Positions 27,066 to 36,286 of a DNA stretch of 64,000 nucleotides are shown here, in pieces (the stretch's first letter is position 1; each line of letters starts with the position of its first letter). The position numbers and the translations under genes were made by a program. The notes below the pieces were generated by a model. That model saw nothing but the letters and a program-made list of their open reading frames with translations, searched no databases and had not been told where the DNA came from. The stretch comes from Bacteroidota bacterium (GTDB lineage Bacteria > Bacteroidota > Bacteroidia > UBA4408), in contig JADKHO010000001.1 in the NCBI GenBank assembly GCA_016721765.1, positions 2,034,001-2,098,000 of the forward strand. Reading direction: 5' to 3'.

Positions 27066-27381
27066 AATTAGTGATTATCAAAGCCTTTTATTGGAAAAGC
27101 AACGTTTGAAATTGGAGTGTTCCACTCAGGAAAAGGACATGGCCGATAATTTTGTGCAACTCAAAGCAAAACTGAATCCTACCTTAATGATTAAAGAAGC
27201 TATTCTTGAAATTATTCCCCGCGATATACGTGAAAATAGCATTGTAAACTTAGTTTCCGCTTTTTTTACCAATAAGAAGGAGCAAGATTCCGGTTTTGGA
27301 TCTAGTATTTTTTCGCTTGCAAAAACTTCCCTACTTACGCTTGCAATAAGCTATTTAACAAAGTTTCTTGAGAAGGATTAA
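27055..27381 (+). CDS. Small helical protein of unknown function in the YtxH/holin-like operon
   Basis: A 108-residue protein I cannot place in a family. Residues 1-45 are predicted helical and charged (QSLLLEKQRLKLECSTQEKD), the middle is mixed (IIPRDIRENSIVNLVSAFF), and residues 80-105 form a hydrophobic helix (IFSLAKTSLLTLAISYLTKF) that probably associates with the membrane. Its start (27055) lies inside the 3' end of the preceding gene behind a GGAGG site, and its stop is one base before the ATG of the CotH gene. Comparison with E. coli, where yqjD-yqjE-yqjK form a cluster of small envelope proteins, suggests an accessory role, but this is inference from context only. Confidence 0.65.
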   Translation: MKAKISDYQSLLLEKQRLKLECSTQEKDMADNFVQLKAKLNPTLMIKEAILEIIPRDIRENSIVNLVSAFFTNKKEQDSGFGSSIFSLAKTSLLTLAISYLTKFLEKD

Positions 27382-27382
27382 A

Positions 27383-29680
27383 ATGCAAAACAAAATCCTC
27401 TTTATACTTCTTGCACTGGCTATTAATGTGCAATCACAACCTTATTTTCCCGCTAAAGGAAGAGTTTTTAACGATGCAGAAGTGCCGCGCATCGATATCA
27501 GTATTGACCCTGATTCGCTTATTGATATTTATGCCAACGTTTACAGTGATCACGAATATCCGGCCGATTTTTTATTTACCGACGCCAGTGGAAGTGTTTC
27601 AGTGAGCAACGTAGGTTTTCGCTTGCGCGGAAATACATCCCGCACTGCAGGAAAAAAATCTTTTAAGGTTTCGTTTAATGCATTTATACCCGGACAAAAA
27701 TTTTATGGGGTAGAAAAAATGAATTTGAATGGCGAGCACAACGACCCGGCAATTGTGCGTTCCAAACTGTTTTGGGAAACAGCTGTTCGCTTGCGCATGC
27801 CCTATTCACGTGCAAATCACGTGGAGGTGTATATTAATGGAAACTATTTTGGATTATATATTAATGTAGAGCACAACGATGAAAATTTTTTGCAATCGCG
27901 TTATCTCAACAATTCAGGTAATTTTTACAAGTGTTTATATCCCGCCAACTTAGCTTATCTGGGTGCAAACCCGAACAACTATAAGCTTGGAGGAAGTGCT
28001 GCCCGCGTGTACGATTTAAAAACAAATACCAGCGCTGATGACTATACCGATTTAAAAGATTTTATCACCGCTTTGCATGCTCCTAATGGTCCTAATTATC
28101 AAAATAATTTAGAAAAGTTGTTCAATGTAAATGCTTTTTTACGCGCCTATGCCTTTGATATCTTGACCGGAAATTGGGATAATTACGGTGGAAATAACAA
28201 TAATTATTACCTCTACCATAATCCCGAAACCGGTAAAATGGACTACATCACTTATGATGTGGATAATACCTATGGAATTGATTGGTTGAATAAAAATTGG
28301 GGAACCCGAAGTATTTATTCCTGGTCACTGGATACTGCGAATCGTCCTTTGGTAACAAAATTATTAGCAAAAGCCGATTACCGCAATCGATTTTCTTTTT
28401 TTATGAAAAAGATGCTGGCGTCTTATGCGTCCACTTCGGCGATGGTAGCATTGAGTGATAGTTTAAAGGATTTAATTAGCACTTATGTGATTAATGACAC
28501 CTACCACAGTGCAGATTATGGCTATAGTTTTAATGATTTTCTGGATGCTTACACACAGCCCTTGGGAGGGCATGCGCCATACGGAATTCAGGATTTTATT
28601 AGTACGCGAAATTCAAATGCAACTGCTCAATTAGTGTTAAATAATGTGGCCCCGATTTTTAGTGAAACACGTCATAACCCATTTGCACCCTACGCTGGAG
28701 ATAGTATTTATATAAAATCATGGGTAGAGGATGAAAATCCAATAGCGAATGTGTATTTGCATTATAAAATAAATACTTCCGGTATGCTTGATTCTGTTTT
28801 AATGGCGGATGACAGTCAGCATAGGGATGATGCATTAGGCGATGGTATTTTTGGTGCAGGAATTTCGGGAGCAAATTTAGGAGATACTTTGTATTACTAT
28901 CTTAGCAATAGCGATGTATTTGCTGTTAAGGGAAGAGAACCTCGATTGGGGTTTTTATCAATAGTTGTTGCACCCAAGCCTCAGTTGTTTATCAATGAAT
29001 TGATGACAAAAAATATAAGCACACTCGCTGATAATTTTGGGGAATACGACGATTGGTTTGAGCTATACAATGCCGGAGCTGTTGCAGATATGAACAGAAT
29101 TTTTGTATCAGATGATTTTACCCGATTGGGAAAATGGAATGTTGGAAATAGCACACTCGCGGCGAATGGATTTTTACTTTGCTGGGCGGATGAAGATGGA
29201 AGTCAGGGAGCCAATCATGCAAATTTTAAGCTTAGCGGTTCAGGCGAAAAAATTGCACTAAGCGAATTCAATGGAGTAAATTACCGTATTTTGGATTCCT
29301 TGTCATTTGGGCTTTTGGCGAATGATCAAAGTGTTGGTTGCTATCCCGATGGCATTAAACCTATAGTTGTGCAAGGCCCATCCACACCCGGAAATTCAAA
29401 CTTAATTGCTTCCGTTTATTCCTTATTAAGTGAACAAAATTTTAAAATGTATCCCAATCCTGCAGATAAACAGCTCATCCTGGATACAAAAAATTTAAAA
29501 AATAAATTGGAATTGACTATTTTTAATACCGCAGGTGAAAAGGTATACAGCACAATTTTTATTCAAAATCCTGTATTTACAAAGAACCAAATAAACATCG
29601 ATAATTTAATACCCGGTGTTTATTGTTTAAAAATTGTGAATCAGGATAAAGTGAATCACGTCACTTTCATTAAGCAATAA
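27383..29680 (+). CDS. CotH-kinase-family protein with lamin-tail domain and T9SS type A domain
   Basis: A secreted protein with a CotH domain, a kinase-like fold known from spore-coat protein CotH, which phosphorylates proteins. After a signal peptide (MQNKILFILLALAINVQS) the CotH domain spans about residues 25-400 with LRGNTSRTAGKKSFKVSF, KMNLNGEHNDPAIVRSKL and the active-site segment DILTGNWDNYGGNNNNYYLY followed by YITYDVDNTYG. A lamin-tail-like domain follows (about 535-675, LFINELMTKN...YDDWFELYN), then a type A sorting domain (KMYPNPADKQ, FNTAGEKVYS). ATG 27383 is used because a TTG five codons upstream is unnecessary. It lies one base after the previous gene's stop, so it seems to be part of the same operon. 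The secreted substrate is unknown. Confidence 0.85.
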   Translation: MQNKILFILLALAINVQSQPYFPAKGRVFNDAEVPRIDISIDPDSLIDIYANVYSDHEYPADFLFTDASGSVSVSNVGFRLRGNTSRTAGKKSFKVSFNAFIPGQKFYGVEKMNLNGEHNDPAIVRSKLFWETAVRLRMPYSRANHVEVYINGNYFGLYINVEHNDENFLQSRYLNNSGNFYKCLYPANLAYLGANPNNYKLGGSAARVYDLKTNTSADDYTDLKDFITALHAPNGPNYQNNLEKLFNVNAFLRAYAFDILTGNWDNYGGNNNNYYLYHNPETGKMDYITYDVDNTYGIDWLNKNWGTRSIYSWSLDTANRPLVTKLLAKADYRNRFSFFMKKMLASYASTSAMVALSDSLKDLISTYVINDTYHSADYGYSFNDFLDAYTQPLGGHAPYGIQDFISTRNSNATAQLVLNNVAPIFSETRHNPFAPYAGDSIYIKSWVEDENPIANVYLHYKINTSGMLDSVLMADDSQHRDDALGDGIFGAGISGANLGDTLYYYLSNSDVFAVKGREPRLGFLSIVVAPKPQLFINELMTKNISTLADNFGEYDDWFELYNAGAVADMNRIFVSDDFTRLGKWNVGNSTLAANGFLLCWADEDGSQGANHANFKLSGSGEKIALSEFNGVNYRILDSLSFGLLANDQSVGCYPDGIKPIVVQGPSTPGNSNLIASVYSLLSEQNFKMYPNPADKQLILDTKNLKNKLELTIFNTAGEKVYSTIFIQNPVFTKNQINIDNLIPGVYCLKIVNQDKVNHVTFIKQ

Positions 29681-29733
29681 ACTTTTCTTTTTCGGAGATA
29701 AATATTAGGTTTGTGAGAACCAAAAAGCAATCG

Positions 29734-30615
29734 ATGAAAATAATCTTTACACTTCTTTGCACACTTACTACCTTATTTACTTCAACAGCGCAAAATGTGC
29801 TGCCCAATCCGGGCTTCGAAAATTGGACGCAAGTGGGTACTCGTATGGATCCCGATAATTGGAATACCTTAAATCCCAACACTTCTATAGTTGGTGTACT
29901 TACTTGTTTAAAGGCAAGTGGTGCCGATGTGCATTCCGGAAATGCGGCAATAAAATTAATTACGAAATCGGTATTTGGTCAAAATGCAAACGGCTTGGCA
30001 ACCACCGGAACCATTAGTATTGCTCCTCCAGGGGTTAGCGGAGGGGTGGCTTATACCGGTAGACCGGATAGTATTGCGGGTTGGTATAAATATACTTCGG
30101 TGGGTGGTGACAATGGTTTTGTGGAGTTTCAATTGTTGGGATCTGCTTCAACTCCCGATACAATTGGATATGTGCGATTTTTGACTCCAGCATCTACTGT
30201 TGGAACCTACACACGATTTTCTTTACCCATCGTTTATCGTTCTGCCAATCCTGTCGATAAATCTATTTGGATTTTATCTTCAAGTGCTGGATTTACAGCA
30301 CAGGTAAACAGTACACTGTTTATTGATGATTTGGAATTAATTACCAATACCGGTGCCGGAGTGCATGAACTTAACGAAGAGGTGATTAGCATTTCACCTA
30401 ATCCGGCTGCTCAAAATTTAACGATTTCAAGTTCCAAAAGAAACCTCCATTTTGTATTGTTTGATGCTTTGGGAAATCAGGTAATTCAAGCAGAATTAGA
30501 ATTTGGAAAGAACAAAATTGATTTGAATCAACTTTCCTCAGGACTTTATTTTTATACCGCTTTAAACTCCGACGGAAGTATTGAACAGCGGGGAAAACTA
30601 GTTATTGCACGTTAA
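29734..30615 (+). CDS. PCMD-like secreted protein with T9SS type A sorting domain
   Basis: A secreted protein starting with a signal peptide (MKIIFTLLCTLTTLFTSTA). The core (about residues 25-215) opens with LPNPGFENWTQVGTRMDPDNW and continues with AAIKLITKSVFGQNANGLAT, a pattern typical of the putative carbohydrate metabolism (PCMD) domain: a beta-sandwich seen in Bacteroidota surface proteins and thought to bind carbohydrate. The C-terminus has a type A sorting domain (ISISPNPAAQNLTI, then FDALGNQVIQ, then LSSGLYFYTA). I use ATG 29734; GTG at 29713 would add seven residues before the signal peptide. It lies 39 bp before a TonB-dependent receptor gene, so they may be co-transcribed and share a substrate. 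Confidence 0.78.
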   Translation: MKIIFTLLCTLTTLFTSTAQNVLPNPGFENWTQVGTRMDPDNWNTLNPNTSIVGVLTCLKASGADVHSGNAAIKLITKSVFGQNANGLATTGTISIAPPGVSGGVAYTGRPDSIAGWYKYTSVGGDNGFVEFQLLGSASTPDTIGYVRFLTPASTVGTYTRFSLPIVYRSANPVDKSIWILSSSAGFTAQVNSTLFIDDLELITNTGAGVHELNEEVISISPNPAAQNLTISSSKRNLHFVLFDALGNQVIQAELEFGKNKIDLNQLSSGLYFYTALNSDGSIEQRGKLVIAR

Positions 30616-30653
30616 TTCCTCTGCGATTTTTTTAAGAAAATTAGTGAAAGGAT

Positions 30654-33035
30654 ATGCGATTTGCAGTTAGTTTAACGAGCCTAGTTTTATTCTCAGTTAT
30701 TGTTTCGTTTGCACAGTCTAGCTCAATTATACAGGGTATTGTACGTAATGGTGAAAACAAAGAGGAACTTGTTGGAGCAACGCTTTATTTGTTATCCGAT
30801 AAAAGCATTGCAACGATTACCGATGCTAACGGAAAATATACCTTGCTTGTTCCTGTTGGGAAACAGCGTATAGTTTGCACATTTATCAGTATGCAAGCCG
30901 ATACTTTTTGGGTGAATGCCGATAGTAGTGTGGCACTTAATCATGATGTTTTGTTAAAAAGTTCAGAACAGCAGTTGCAAACAGTAGTTGTTTCGGCCGG
31001 AAAATTTGAACAAAAATTGGAAGAGATTACTGTGTCGATGGAGGTATTGAAGCCTACCTTAATTGAACACAGAAATACCGTAAACATTAAAACTGCTTTA
31101 GAACAAACTCCAGGGTTGAATATATTAGATGGTGAGCCGCAAATAAGAGGAGGAAGCGGGTTTAGTTTTGGAGTGGGAAGTAGGGTAGCAACTTTAATCG
31201 ATGGGATTCCTGTAATGGCGGGTGATGCCGGACGAACAGAATGGAATTTTATCCCCACCGAAAACATTGAGCAAGTTGAAATAATTAAAGGCGCATCTTC
31301 AGTATGTTATGGTTCATCCGCTTTGAGCGGTACAATTAATATTCGTACTGCATATCCTAAGGATAAACCAATTACAAAAGTAAACTTGTATTCAGGGCTT
31401 TACAGTTCCCCTAAAAATGATTCCGCAAAATGGTGGAAAGGAATGAATAACTTTTCAGGATTTAATTTTTTACACGCGCAAAAATTTGGAAAAATAGATC
31501 TCGTGTTGGGTGGAATGGCATCTTACGATCATGGATTTATCGGCCCGCCACTCCCACATCCTTACTTACCAATAAAGGCGGATACTATTACCAACAGCGA
31601 TGTAGCAGAACGCAATGGAAGATTTAATTTTAATTTTCGTTATCGGCCATCCAAAATAAGTGGCTTAGCTATAGGTGTTAATGGAAATTTTATGTTGTCG
31701 CATTCCAATTTTTCGCTTGTTTGGAATGATGATACTTCCGGCATTTATCGTGCTTTTCCGGGAACGATGACCATTAGCGATAGAAGTATTTTATATGTTG
31801 ATCCATTTGTTTCCTACACTTCCAAAAATGGATTTAAACACGATTTAAAAGGGCGTTATTTCTACACCAACAATCAAAACAGCAACAATCAGTCGAATGA
31901 GAGCACAGTAACTTATTATGAATATCAGTTTCATAAACAATTTCCTGTGCTGGCTAATTTAAATGTTACCGGGGGTATTGTGCTTAATAAAACGTATTCA
32001 CATGCCGCGTTATATGCTGCAAGTGGCTCCGCCAACAATACACTTCAAAATTATTCAGTGTACTCACAATTGGATAAAAAAATTTGGAATGTGTTAAATC
32101 TCTCGCTAGGAGTTAGAGGAGAATATTTTAAAATCAACGCTCAGGAAACAGTGGTTCAACCCATATTTCGTTCAGGGATGAATATTAAATTATCGGAAGG
32201 AACCTTTCTGCGCTACTCATACGGACAGGGATATCGCTTCCCAACCATTACCGAAAAGTTTATACTAACCAGTGCCGGGGGAATAACTATTTTTCCAAAT
32301 GATTCTTTGGTTCCCGAAACATCCACCAATCAAGAAGTGGGCTTAAAACAGGGATTTAAAATCCGAAATTTTAAAGGATTCATTGATGTTGCTGCTTTTT
32401 GGCAGGAGTATAGAAATACCATTGAATATATTTATGCAAAATGGAGTCCGGATTCGGCCGGATTTAAGTTTGTGAATACCGGAAATACAAGAGTTCGTGG
32501 TGTGGAAGTTTCGCTTGGGGCGGAAGGTAAATTATCTAAAAACTGGTCATTAAGTATTTTAGGTGGCTATACTTACACCAAGCCGGAAGCATTAGATACT
32601 GCCTATGTTTTTGCAAAAGATCGACCGGCGGAAGGCTTTACACAAACGCTGCTAACCTTTGCGAATACGAGTACAGATACAAATTCCACTATTTTGAAAT
32701 ACCGCTTTCAGCACCTAGCAAAATTGGATATTGAACTCACCTACAAATTATTTTCAATAGGAGGAAGTTGGCGATATTACAGCTTTATGAAGAATATTGA
32801 TAAAACATTTTATGATTTGGATGAACCCTATTTACTTCCAACAGGAATAAAAAAATACCGTCAAAAACACCACAACGAAACACAATTATTTGATGCTCGT
32901 GTGGCAGTACAAGCAACAAAATATTTGCGGATTGCTTGCGTGGCAACTAATTTATTTAACTTGGAATATAGCCTGAGACCTTTAAAAATAGAGGCTCCTC
33001 GAACAATCGCCATTCAGCTAGCATTAAAATTATAA
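30654..33035 (+). CDS. TonB-dependent outer-membrane receptor with CarboxypepD_reg domain
   Basis: A TonB-dependent transporter that imports a ligand across the outer membrane. A signal peptide (about residues 1-20, VIVSFAQ) is followed by a CarboxypepD_reg-like domain (25-110, IIQGIVRNGENKEELVGATL...DANGKYTLLVP), the TonB plug (about 125-235, with LEQTPGLNIL, RGGSGFSFG and EIIKGASSVCYGSSALSGT), and a 22-stranded-type barrel to the end, closing with a C-terminal aromatic/hydrophobic strand (PRTIAIQLALKL). Length 793 fits. The ligand is unknown; no siderophore or SusD partner is present. It sits between the PCMD-like secreted protein and a multi-pass membrane protein. Confidence 0.95.
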   Translation: MRFAVSLTSLVLFSVIVSFAQSSSIIQGIVRNGENKEELVGATLYLLSDKSIATITDANGKYTLLVPVGKQRIVCTFISMQADTFWVNADSSVALNHDVLLKSSEQQLQTVVVSAGKFEQKLEEITVSMEVLKPTLIEHRNTVNIKTALEQTPGLNILDGEPQIRGGSGFSFGVGSRVATLIDGIPVMAGDAGRTEWNFIPTENIEQVEIIKGASSVCYGSSALSGTINIRTAYPKDKPITKVNLYSGLYSSPKNDSAKWWKGMNNFSGFNFLHAQKFGKIDLVLGGMASYDHGFIGPPLPHPYLPIKADTITNSDVAERNGRFNFNFRYRPSKISGLAIGVNGNFMLSHSNFSLVWNDDTSGIYRAFPGTMTISDRSILYVDPFVSYTSKNGFKHDLKGRYFYTNNQNSNNQSNESTVTYYEYQFHKQFPVLANLNVTGGIVLNKTYSHAALYAASGSANNTLQNYSVYSQLDKKIWNVLNLSLGVRGEYFKINAQETVVQPIFRSGMNIKLSEGTFLRYSYGQGYRFPTITEKFILTSAGGITIFPNDSLVPETSTNQEVGLKQGFKIRNFKGFIDVAAFWQEYRNTIEYIYAKWSPDSAGFKFVNTGNTRVRGVEVSLGAEGKLSKNWSLSILGGYTYTKPEALDTAYVFAKDRPAEGFTQTLLTFANTSTDTNSTILKYRFQHLAKLDIELTYKLFSIGGSWRYYSFMKNIDKTFYDLDEPYLLPTGIKKYRQKHHNETQLFDARVAVQATKYLRIACVATNLFNLEYSLRPLKIEAPRTIAIQLALKL

Positions 33036-33046
33036 GGACTGTTGAA

Positions 33047-34471
33047 TTGATACAAGAAAAAAAATATCCTTTCTTTTCTCATCAGGGTTTACTTTGGTTG
33101 ACAGCGATTTTATTTCTTTTTTTAGTTCTGCTACTTTGTTTTTTTAATCGCCTTGCGGCAGATGATTTTTATTTTTTGTTTGCGCAACAACAACTGGGAA
33201 CACTTGCCTGCGTTAAATATTGTTATGCCACATTTAGCGGACGCTGGATGGCATATAGCTTAACTTGTGGCGCGTTGCAGTATGCTAATACTCCTTATTT
33301 TTTGCTGGTTTTTGGAGTTCTAACAGTGTCGTTCATCGGTTTGGCAATTGGTAATTTAATTCATCGTACAAATGAACTAGTTGGAATGAAGATGAAGCGA
33401 AATGAAATTGTTTTGCATAGCGTATTGCTTCTATGTGCTTTTTTTTTCGTGAATTTTGGAATTGCTGAAACCTGGTTTTGGTACACCTCTGTATGTTCCT
33501 ATTTGCTGAGCTTGGGAGCGCTAATTTTCTTAATTACAGAACTGTCAAAATCGAAGGTAAGTTTAAGTAGTATTTTTATCTTGATTGTTTTCCCATTATT
33601 CATAGGTGGTTCCAGTGAATCGTTTGCTGTTATGGGAATACTCGCTTTACTGTTTGTTTTTACTTTAAGTTTTTCCGGACATCCCAAGCTGCGCATGTTG
33701 GTTAAAACAAATCATCGGATAAAATTGGGACTAGCTTTGCTGTTGTTATCTGTAGCCTTTACCATTACTGCATTGGCCCCTGGTAATAGTATTCGCTTGT
33801 CGATGCTTCCTCATCCCACAGTTGGTTCGCAGTTATTAGCTCCTTTTAAAGCCTTTGTAAAAGTTGGTTTTTTAACCTTCAAGAATCAGTTTGTTTATTT
33901 AATCTTATTTAGTTTTCCATGGTTTTATTTAGGTTTCAAGCAAAGAGGAGAGGAGCTTATTTCATTGCTTGAGTTCGTCAAAAAAATCAAGTTTGTATTT
34001 TTTGCAACAGCTGTATTGCTGTTTATTTTGATTTTACCATCCACTATGGTTTTAAACGAAACACCGCCGGTTAGGGCATTAGAACAATTTAGTTTTGTGC
34101 TTTGTTTTGCAACAGCGCTGTTATTTTATGCTGCCGGAAAGGAGGTTGTTTTTGCATCAAGAAAAGTAGAATTTCTTAGCCGCTTTTCAGTATGGATAAT
34201 GCTTGTGTTATTGCTCACAATCATTATTAACCAATACCGTGTAACCAGCAAATATGCTGAATTGTATGATGCTCGAATGGAAATTTTAAAAAATAGATCA
34301 ATGCAAAATGGAGCACCACTGCTGCTCGATTCATTGCCACCGAGTGGGATGCTTTATTCGGCTGAGATAAGTGTGGATTCGAATTTTTACAGCAATCAGC
34401 ACCTGCAACATGCTTTACAACTGAGCCGGGGTATTGCTGTTAAAGGAATGCAGGTTAAAGAAGTAAAATAA
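33047..34471 (+). CDS. Multi-pass membrane protein (DUF6056-like, possible glycosyltransferase-C type)
   Basis: A 474-residue integral membrane protein with about 10-11 hydrophobic helices. The first loop carries LAADDFYFLF, an acidic motif that recalls the first-loop aspartates of GT-C type membrane glycosyltransferases, and YATFSGRWMAY follows. A C-terminal periplasmic tail (about 435-474) has no helix. I think it resembles DUF6056 proteins, but this is from memory and not certain. There is no ATG near the 5' end; TTG at 33047 gives MIQEKKYPFFSHQ, so the gene probably uses a TTG start. It follows the receptor by 11 bp and overlaps the convergent DoxX-like gene by 17 bp. Confidence 0.68.
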   Translation: MIQEKKYPFFSHQGLLWLTAILFLFLVLLLCFFNRLAADDFYFLFAQQQLGTLACVKYCYATFSGRWMAYSLTCGALQYANTPYFLLVFGVLTVSFIGLAIGNLIHRTNELVGMKMKRNEIVLHSVLLLCAFFFVNFGIAETWFWYTSVCSYLLSLGALIFLITELSKSKVSLSSIFILIVFPLFIGGSSESFAVMGILALLFVFTLSFSGHPKLRMLVKTNHRIKLGLALLLLSVAFTITALAPGNSIRLSMLPHPTVGSQLLAPFKAFVKVGFLTFKNQFVYLILFSFPWFYLGFKQRGEELISLLEFVKKIKFVFFATAVLLFILILPSTMVLNETPPVRALEQFSFVLCFATALLFYAAGKEVVFASRKVEFLSRFSVWIMLVLLLTIIINQYRVTSKYAELYDARMEILKNRSMQNGAPLLLDSLPPSGMLYSAEISVDSNFYSNQHLQHALQLSRGIAVKGMQVKEVK

Positions 34472-34853
34472 ATCCTACCAAAGCAACCGCAAAATATGCT
34501 GCAAGACTTGCTGCGCCAGCATAATCTTTAGCGATACGTTGTCCAAAAAAGAGGCACAATAAAGCTAGCGTTGAAAATAAAATAGCTAGTTGCCCAACCC
34601 ATGAAATACCTATCCAAATAAGAAATGCCCCAAGTAGGGAACTAAAACCGGCTATGAATTCTAGTAATGAAATTAGCGGTAAGAGAATGGTAACTGAATT
34701 ATTTAAAAAACTTTTCTCGAATACAGCTGTAAGGTAGATGCTATTTTCTTTGCGATTATAAATTTTATCTAAAGAAGATTGAAGAAATAAAATGGCGAAA
34801 AAGGCTAGAACTGCGCATTTGGCCAATAGTTCAAAGGGAAGCACTGTTTCCAT
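34455..34853 (-). CDS. DoxX-like small membrane protein
   Basis: A 132-residue protein with four hydrophobic helices (near residues 10-27, 50-72, 76-97, 105-131), layout as in DoxX/DoxD-type membrane proteins. Family members are often linked to redox processes, but no function is established for this one. The DYAGAASLAAYFAVALVGFI end fits the family's last helix. Its stop lies inside the 3' end of the convergent membrane-protein gene (17-bp overlap), and its start is three bases after the stop of fdhD, so it is in the fdhD operon. Confidence 0.65.
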   Translation of the reverse strand: METVLPFELLAKCAVLAFFAILFLQSSLDKIYNRKENSIYLTAVFEKSFLNNSVTILLPLISLLEFIAGFSSLLGAFLIWIGISWVGQLAILFSTLALLCLFFGQRIAKDYAGAASLAAYFAVALVGFILLL

Positions 34854-34856
34854 ATA

Positions 34857-35687
34857 TTAAATTTTTATGCGTTGTTTATTGGAGTAAATATTGAATCGCT
34901 CCCCTCTTAAAAAACCTATTAAGGTAATACCAAATTCTTGTGCCAATTGCACCGCTAGACTCGAAGGAGCACCAACCGCAGCAATTACTTTTATATTGGC
35001 CATTGCAGCTTTTTGAATCAGCTCAAAACTTGCTCTCCCGCTTAGCACTAGAATATGATTTTGTAAGTGTAGTAAGTTTGAAGCAAGTGCAAATCCGATT
35101 AATTTGTCAAGGGCGTTATGCCTGCCAACATCCTCTCTTAAGGCCACAAATTTTCCATCCAAATCAAATAATGCAGAAGCATGCAATCCACCGGTGCTTT
35201 CAAAAATGGATTGTTGTTCGCGCAACTGCTCCGGGAGTTTTACAATGGTATCCATGCTTACTTGGATATTTTCAATTTCGATAATTGGTTCACATACAAT
35301 TCGAATTGCATCAATAGAGGATTTTCCGCAAACGCCACAGCTGGAAGTAGTATAAAAATTCCGTTCTAATTTTGCGATGGAGGGTGAACTATTTTCATGG
35401 CATTCAAAAAGAATTAAATTCTTTTCAAAATCAAGGTGTTTAGTATTCTTAATTTCGGAACCGGATTTTATTACACCTTCAGTAAACAAAAATCCAAGTC
35501 CAAGTTCTACATCATTGCCCGGTGTACGCATGGTAACCGAAATGCTTTTTTGAATTCGCGCGTTTAACGGTCCATACGCTAATCGAATTTCAAGGGGTTC
35601 TTCAACTGCAAGAACATCTTCCATTTCTATTGCTTTTTTTGAATCAATCTTACGAATGAAAACCTTGGTTGTAGGGCTAATTGACAT
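34857..35687 (-). CDS. fdhD: Formate dehydrogenase accessory sulfurtransferase FdhD
   Basis: FdhD carries sulfur from the cysteine desulfurase to the molybdenum cofactor of formate dehydrogenase; without it the enzyme is inactive. The redox-active pair is visible as CGVCGK (CxxC, near residue 115), with the surrounding TSSCG. The C-terminal half holds REDVGRHNALDKLIG and LVLSGRASFELIQKAAMA, both highly conserved in FdhD. Length 276 is normal. It lies in the run recD-like, ppk2, mobA, fdhD, DoxX-like, with five and three base gaps on either side. No formate dehydrogenase is in the window. Confidence 0.96.
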   Translation of the reverse strand: MSISPTTKVFIRKIDSKKAIEMEDVLAVEEPLEIRLAYGPLNARIQKSISVTMRTPGNDVELGLGFLFTEGVIKSGSEIKNTKHLDFEKNLILFECHENSSPSIAKLERNFYTTSSCGVCGKSSIDAIRIVCEPIIEIENIQVSMDTIVKLPEQLREQQSIFESTGGLHASALFDLDGKFVALREDVGRHNALDKLIGFALASNLLHLQNHILVLSGRASFELIQKAAMANIKVIAAVGAPSSLAVQLAQEFGITLIGFLRGERFNIYSNKQRIKI

Positions 35688-35692
35688 GCAAA

Positions 35693-36280
35693 TTATAATT
35701 TACCTGTAAATTTAATTTTTTTTGCTTGCTCAGGAGTATCAACACTAACAATATGTGCAGGATTTTTAGGAGCAAGTTTAAAAGCACTTGTTTCACTTAA
35801 AAAGTGTTGAAGTGAGTAATTTTTATTTTGAAATGAATTATAAAGTAAAGGTATTGACTTCTTTTCGTAAAGCGCAATTAATGGCTCATACAATCCTGTT
35901 TCAAAATTATAAATGCTTGATGCAGTATGGTGCATACTTCTGTTTACGAAAAGATGTTGTATATCTTCAGCCGCTATTAATGGATAATCACATCCTAATA
36001 AAAGAAAGGAAGCATTAGGATTTCTTTTTGCCGCACTTAACAGTGCTGCCATTGGACCAATGTTAGAAAATTCTTCGGCATCTGAAATGTATTGGTATTT
36101 TTCAACAATTGATTCGGATTGCAGTTTTGAACAGGAGAGATATACTTCCTTGCAAACTAATGCGAGTAAATTATAACAATGATAGCGTTGCTCGACACCT
36201 TGGTAATTGAGCAAGCTCTTATCTTGCTCCATTCGGGTGCTTTTCCCACCGCATGCTACCAATCCGATAAGAGAATCCAT
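35693..36280 (-). CDS. mobA: Molybdenum cofactor guanylyltransferase MobA
   Basis: MobA attaches GMP to molybdopterin to make the bis-MGD cofactor used by formate dehydrogenases and related enzymes. The N-terminal NTP-binding loop is seen as GLVACGGKSTRMEQDKSLL (the family's LAGGxSxRMGxDK with A-C-G-G in place of A-G-G), followed by SFLLLGCDYPL (catalytic metal-binding Asp) and a C-terminal NTPEEL-like region (VSVDTPEQAKKIKF). Length (195 residues) is typical. It lies five bases upstream of fdhD, whose product serves the same enzyme class. No moaA or moeA gene is nearby. Confidence 0.92.
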   Translation of the reverse strand: MDSLIGLVACGGKSTRMEQDKSLLNYQGVEQRYHCYNLLALVCKEVYLSCSKLQSESIVEKYQYISDAEEFSNIGPMAALLSAAKRNPNASFLLLGCDYPLIAAEDIQHLFVNRSMHHTASSIYNFETGLYEPLIALYEKKSIPLLYNSFQNKNYSLQHFLSETSAFKLAPKNPAHIVSVDTPEQAKKIKFTGKL

Positions 36281-36286
36281 GTAAAA

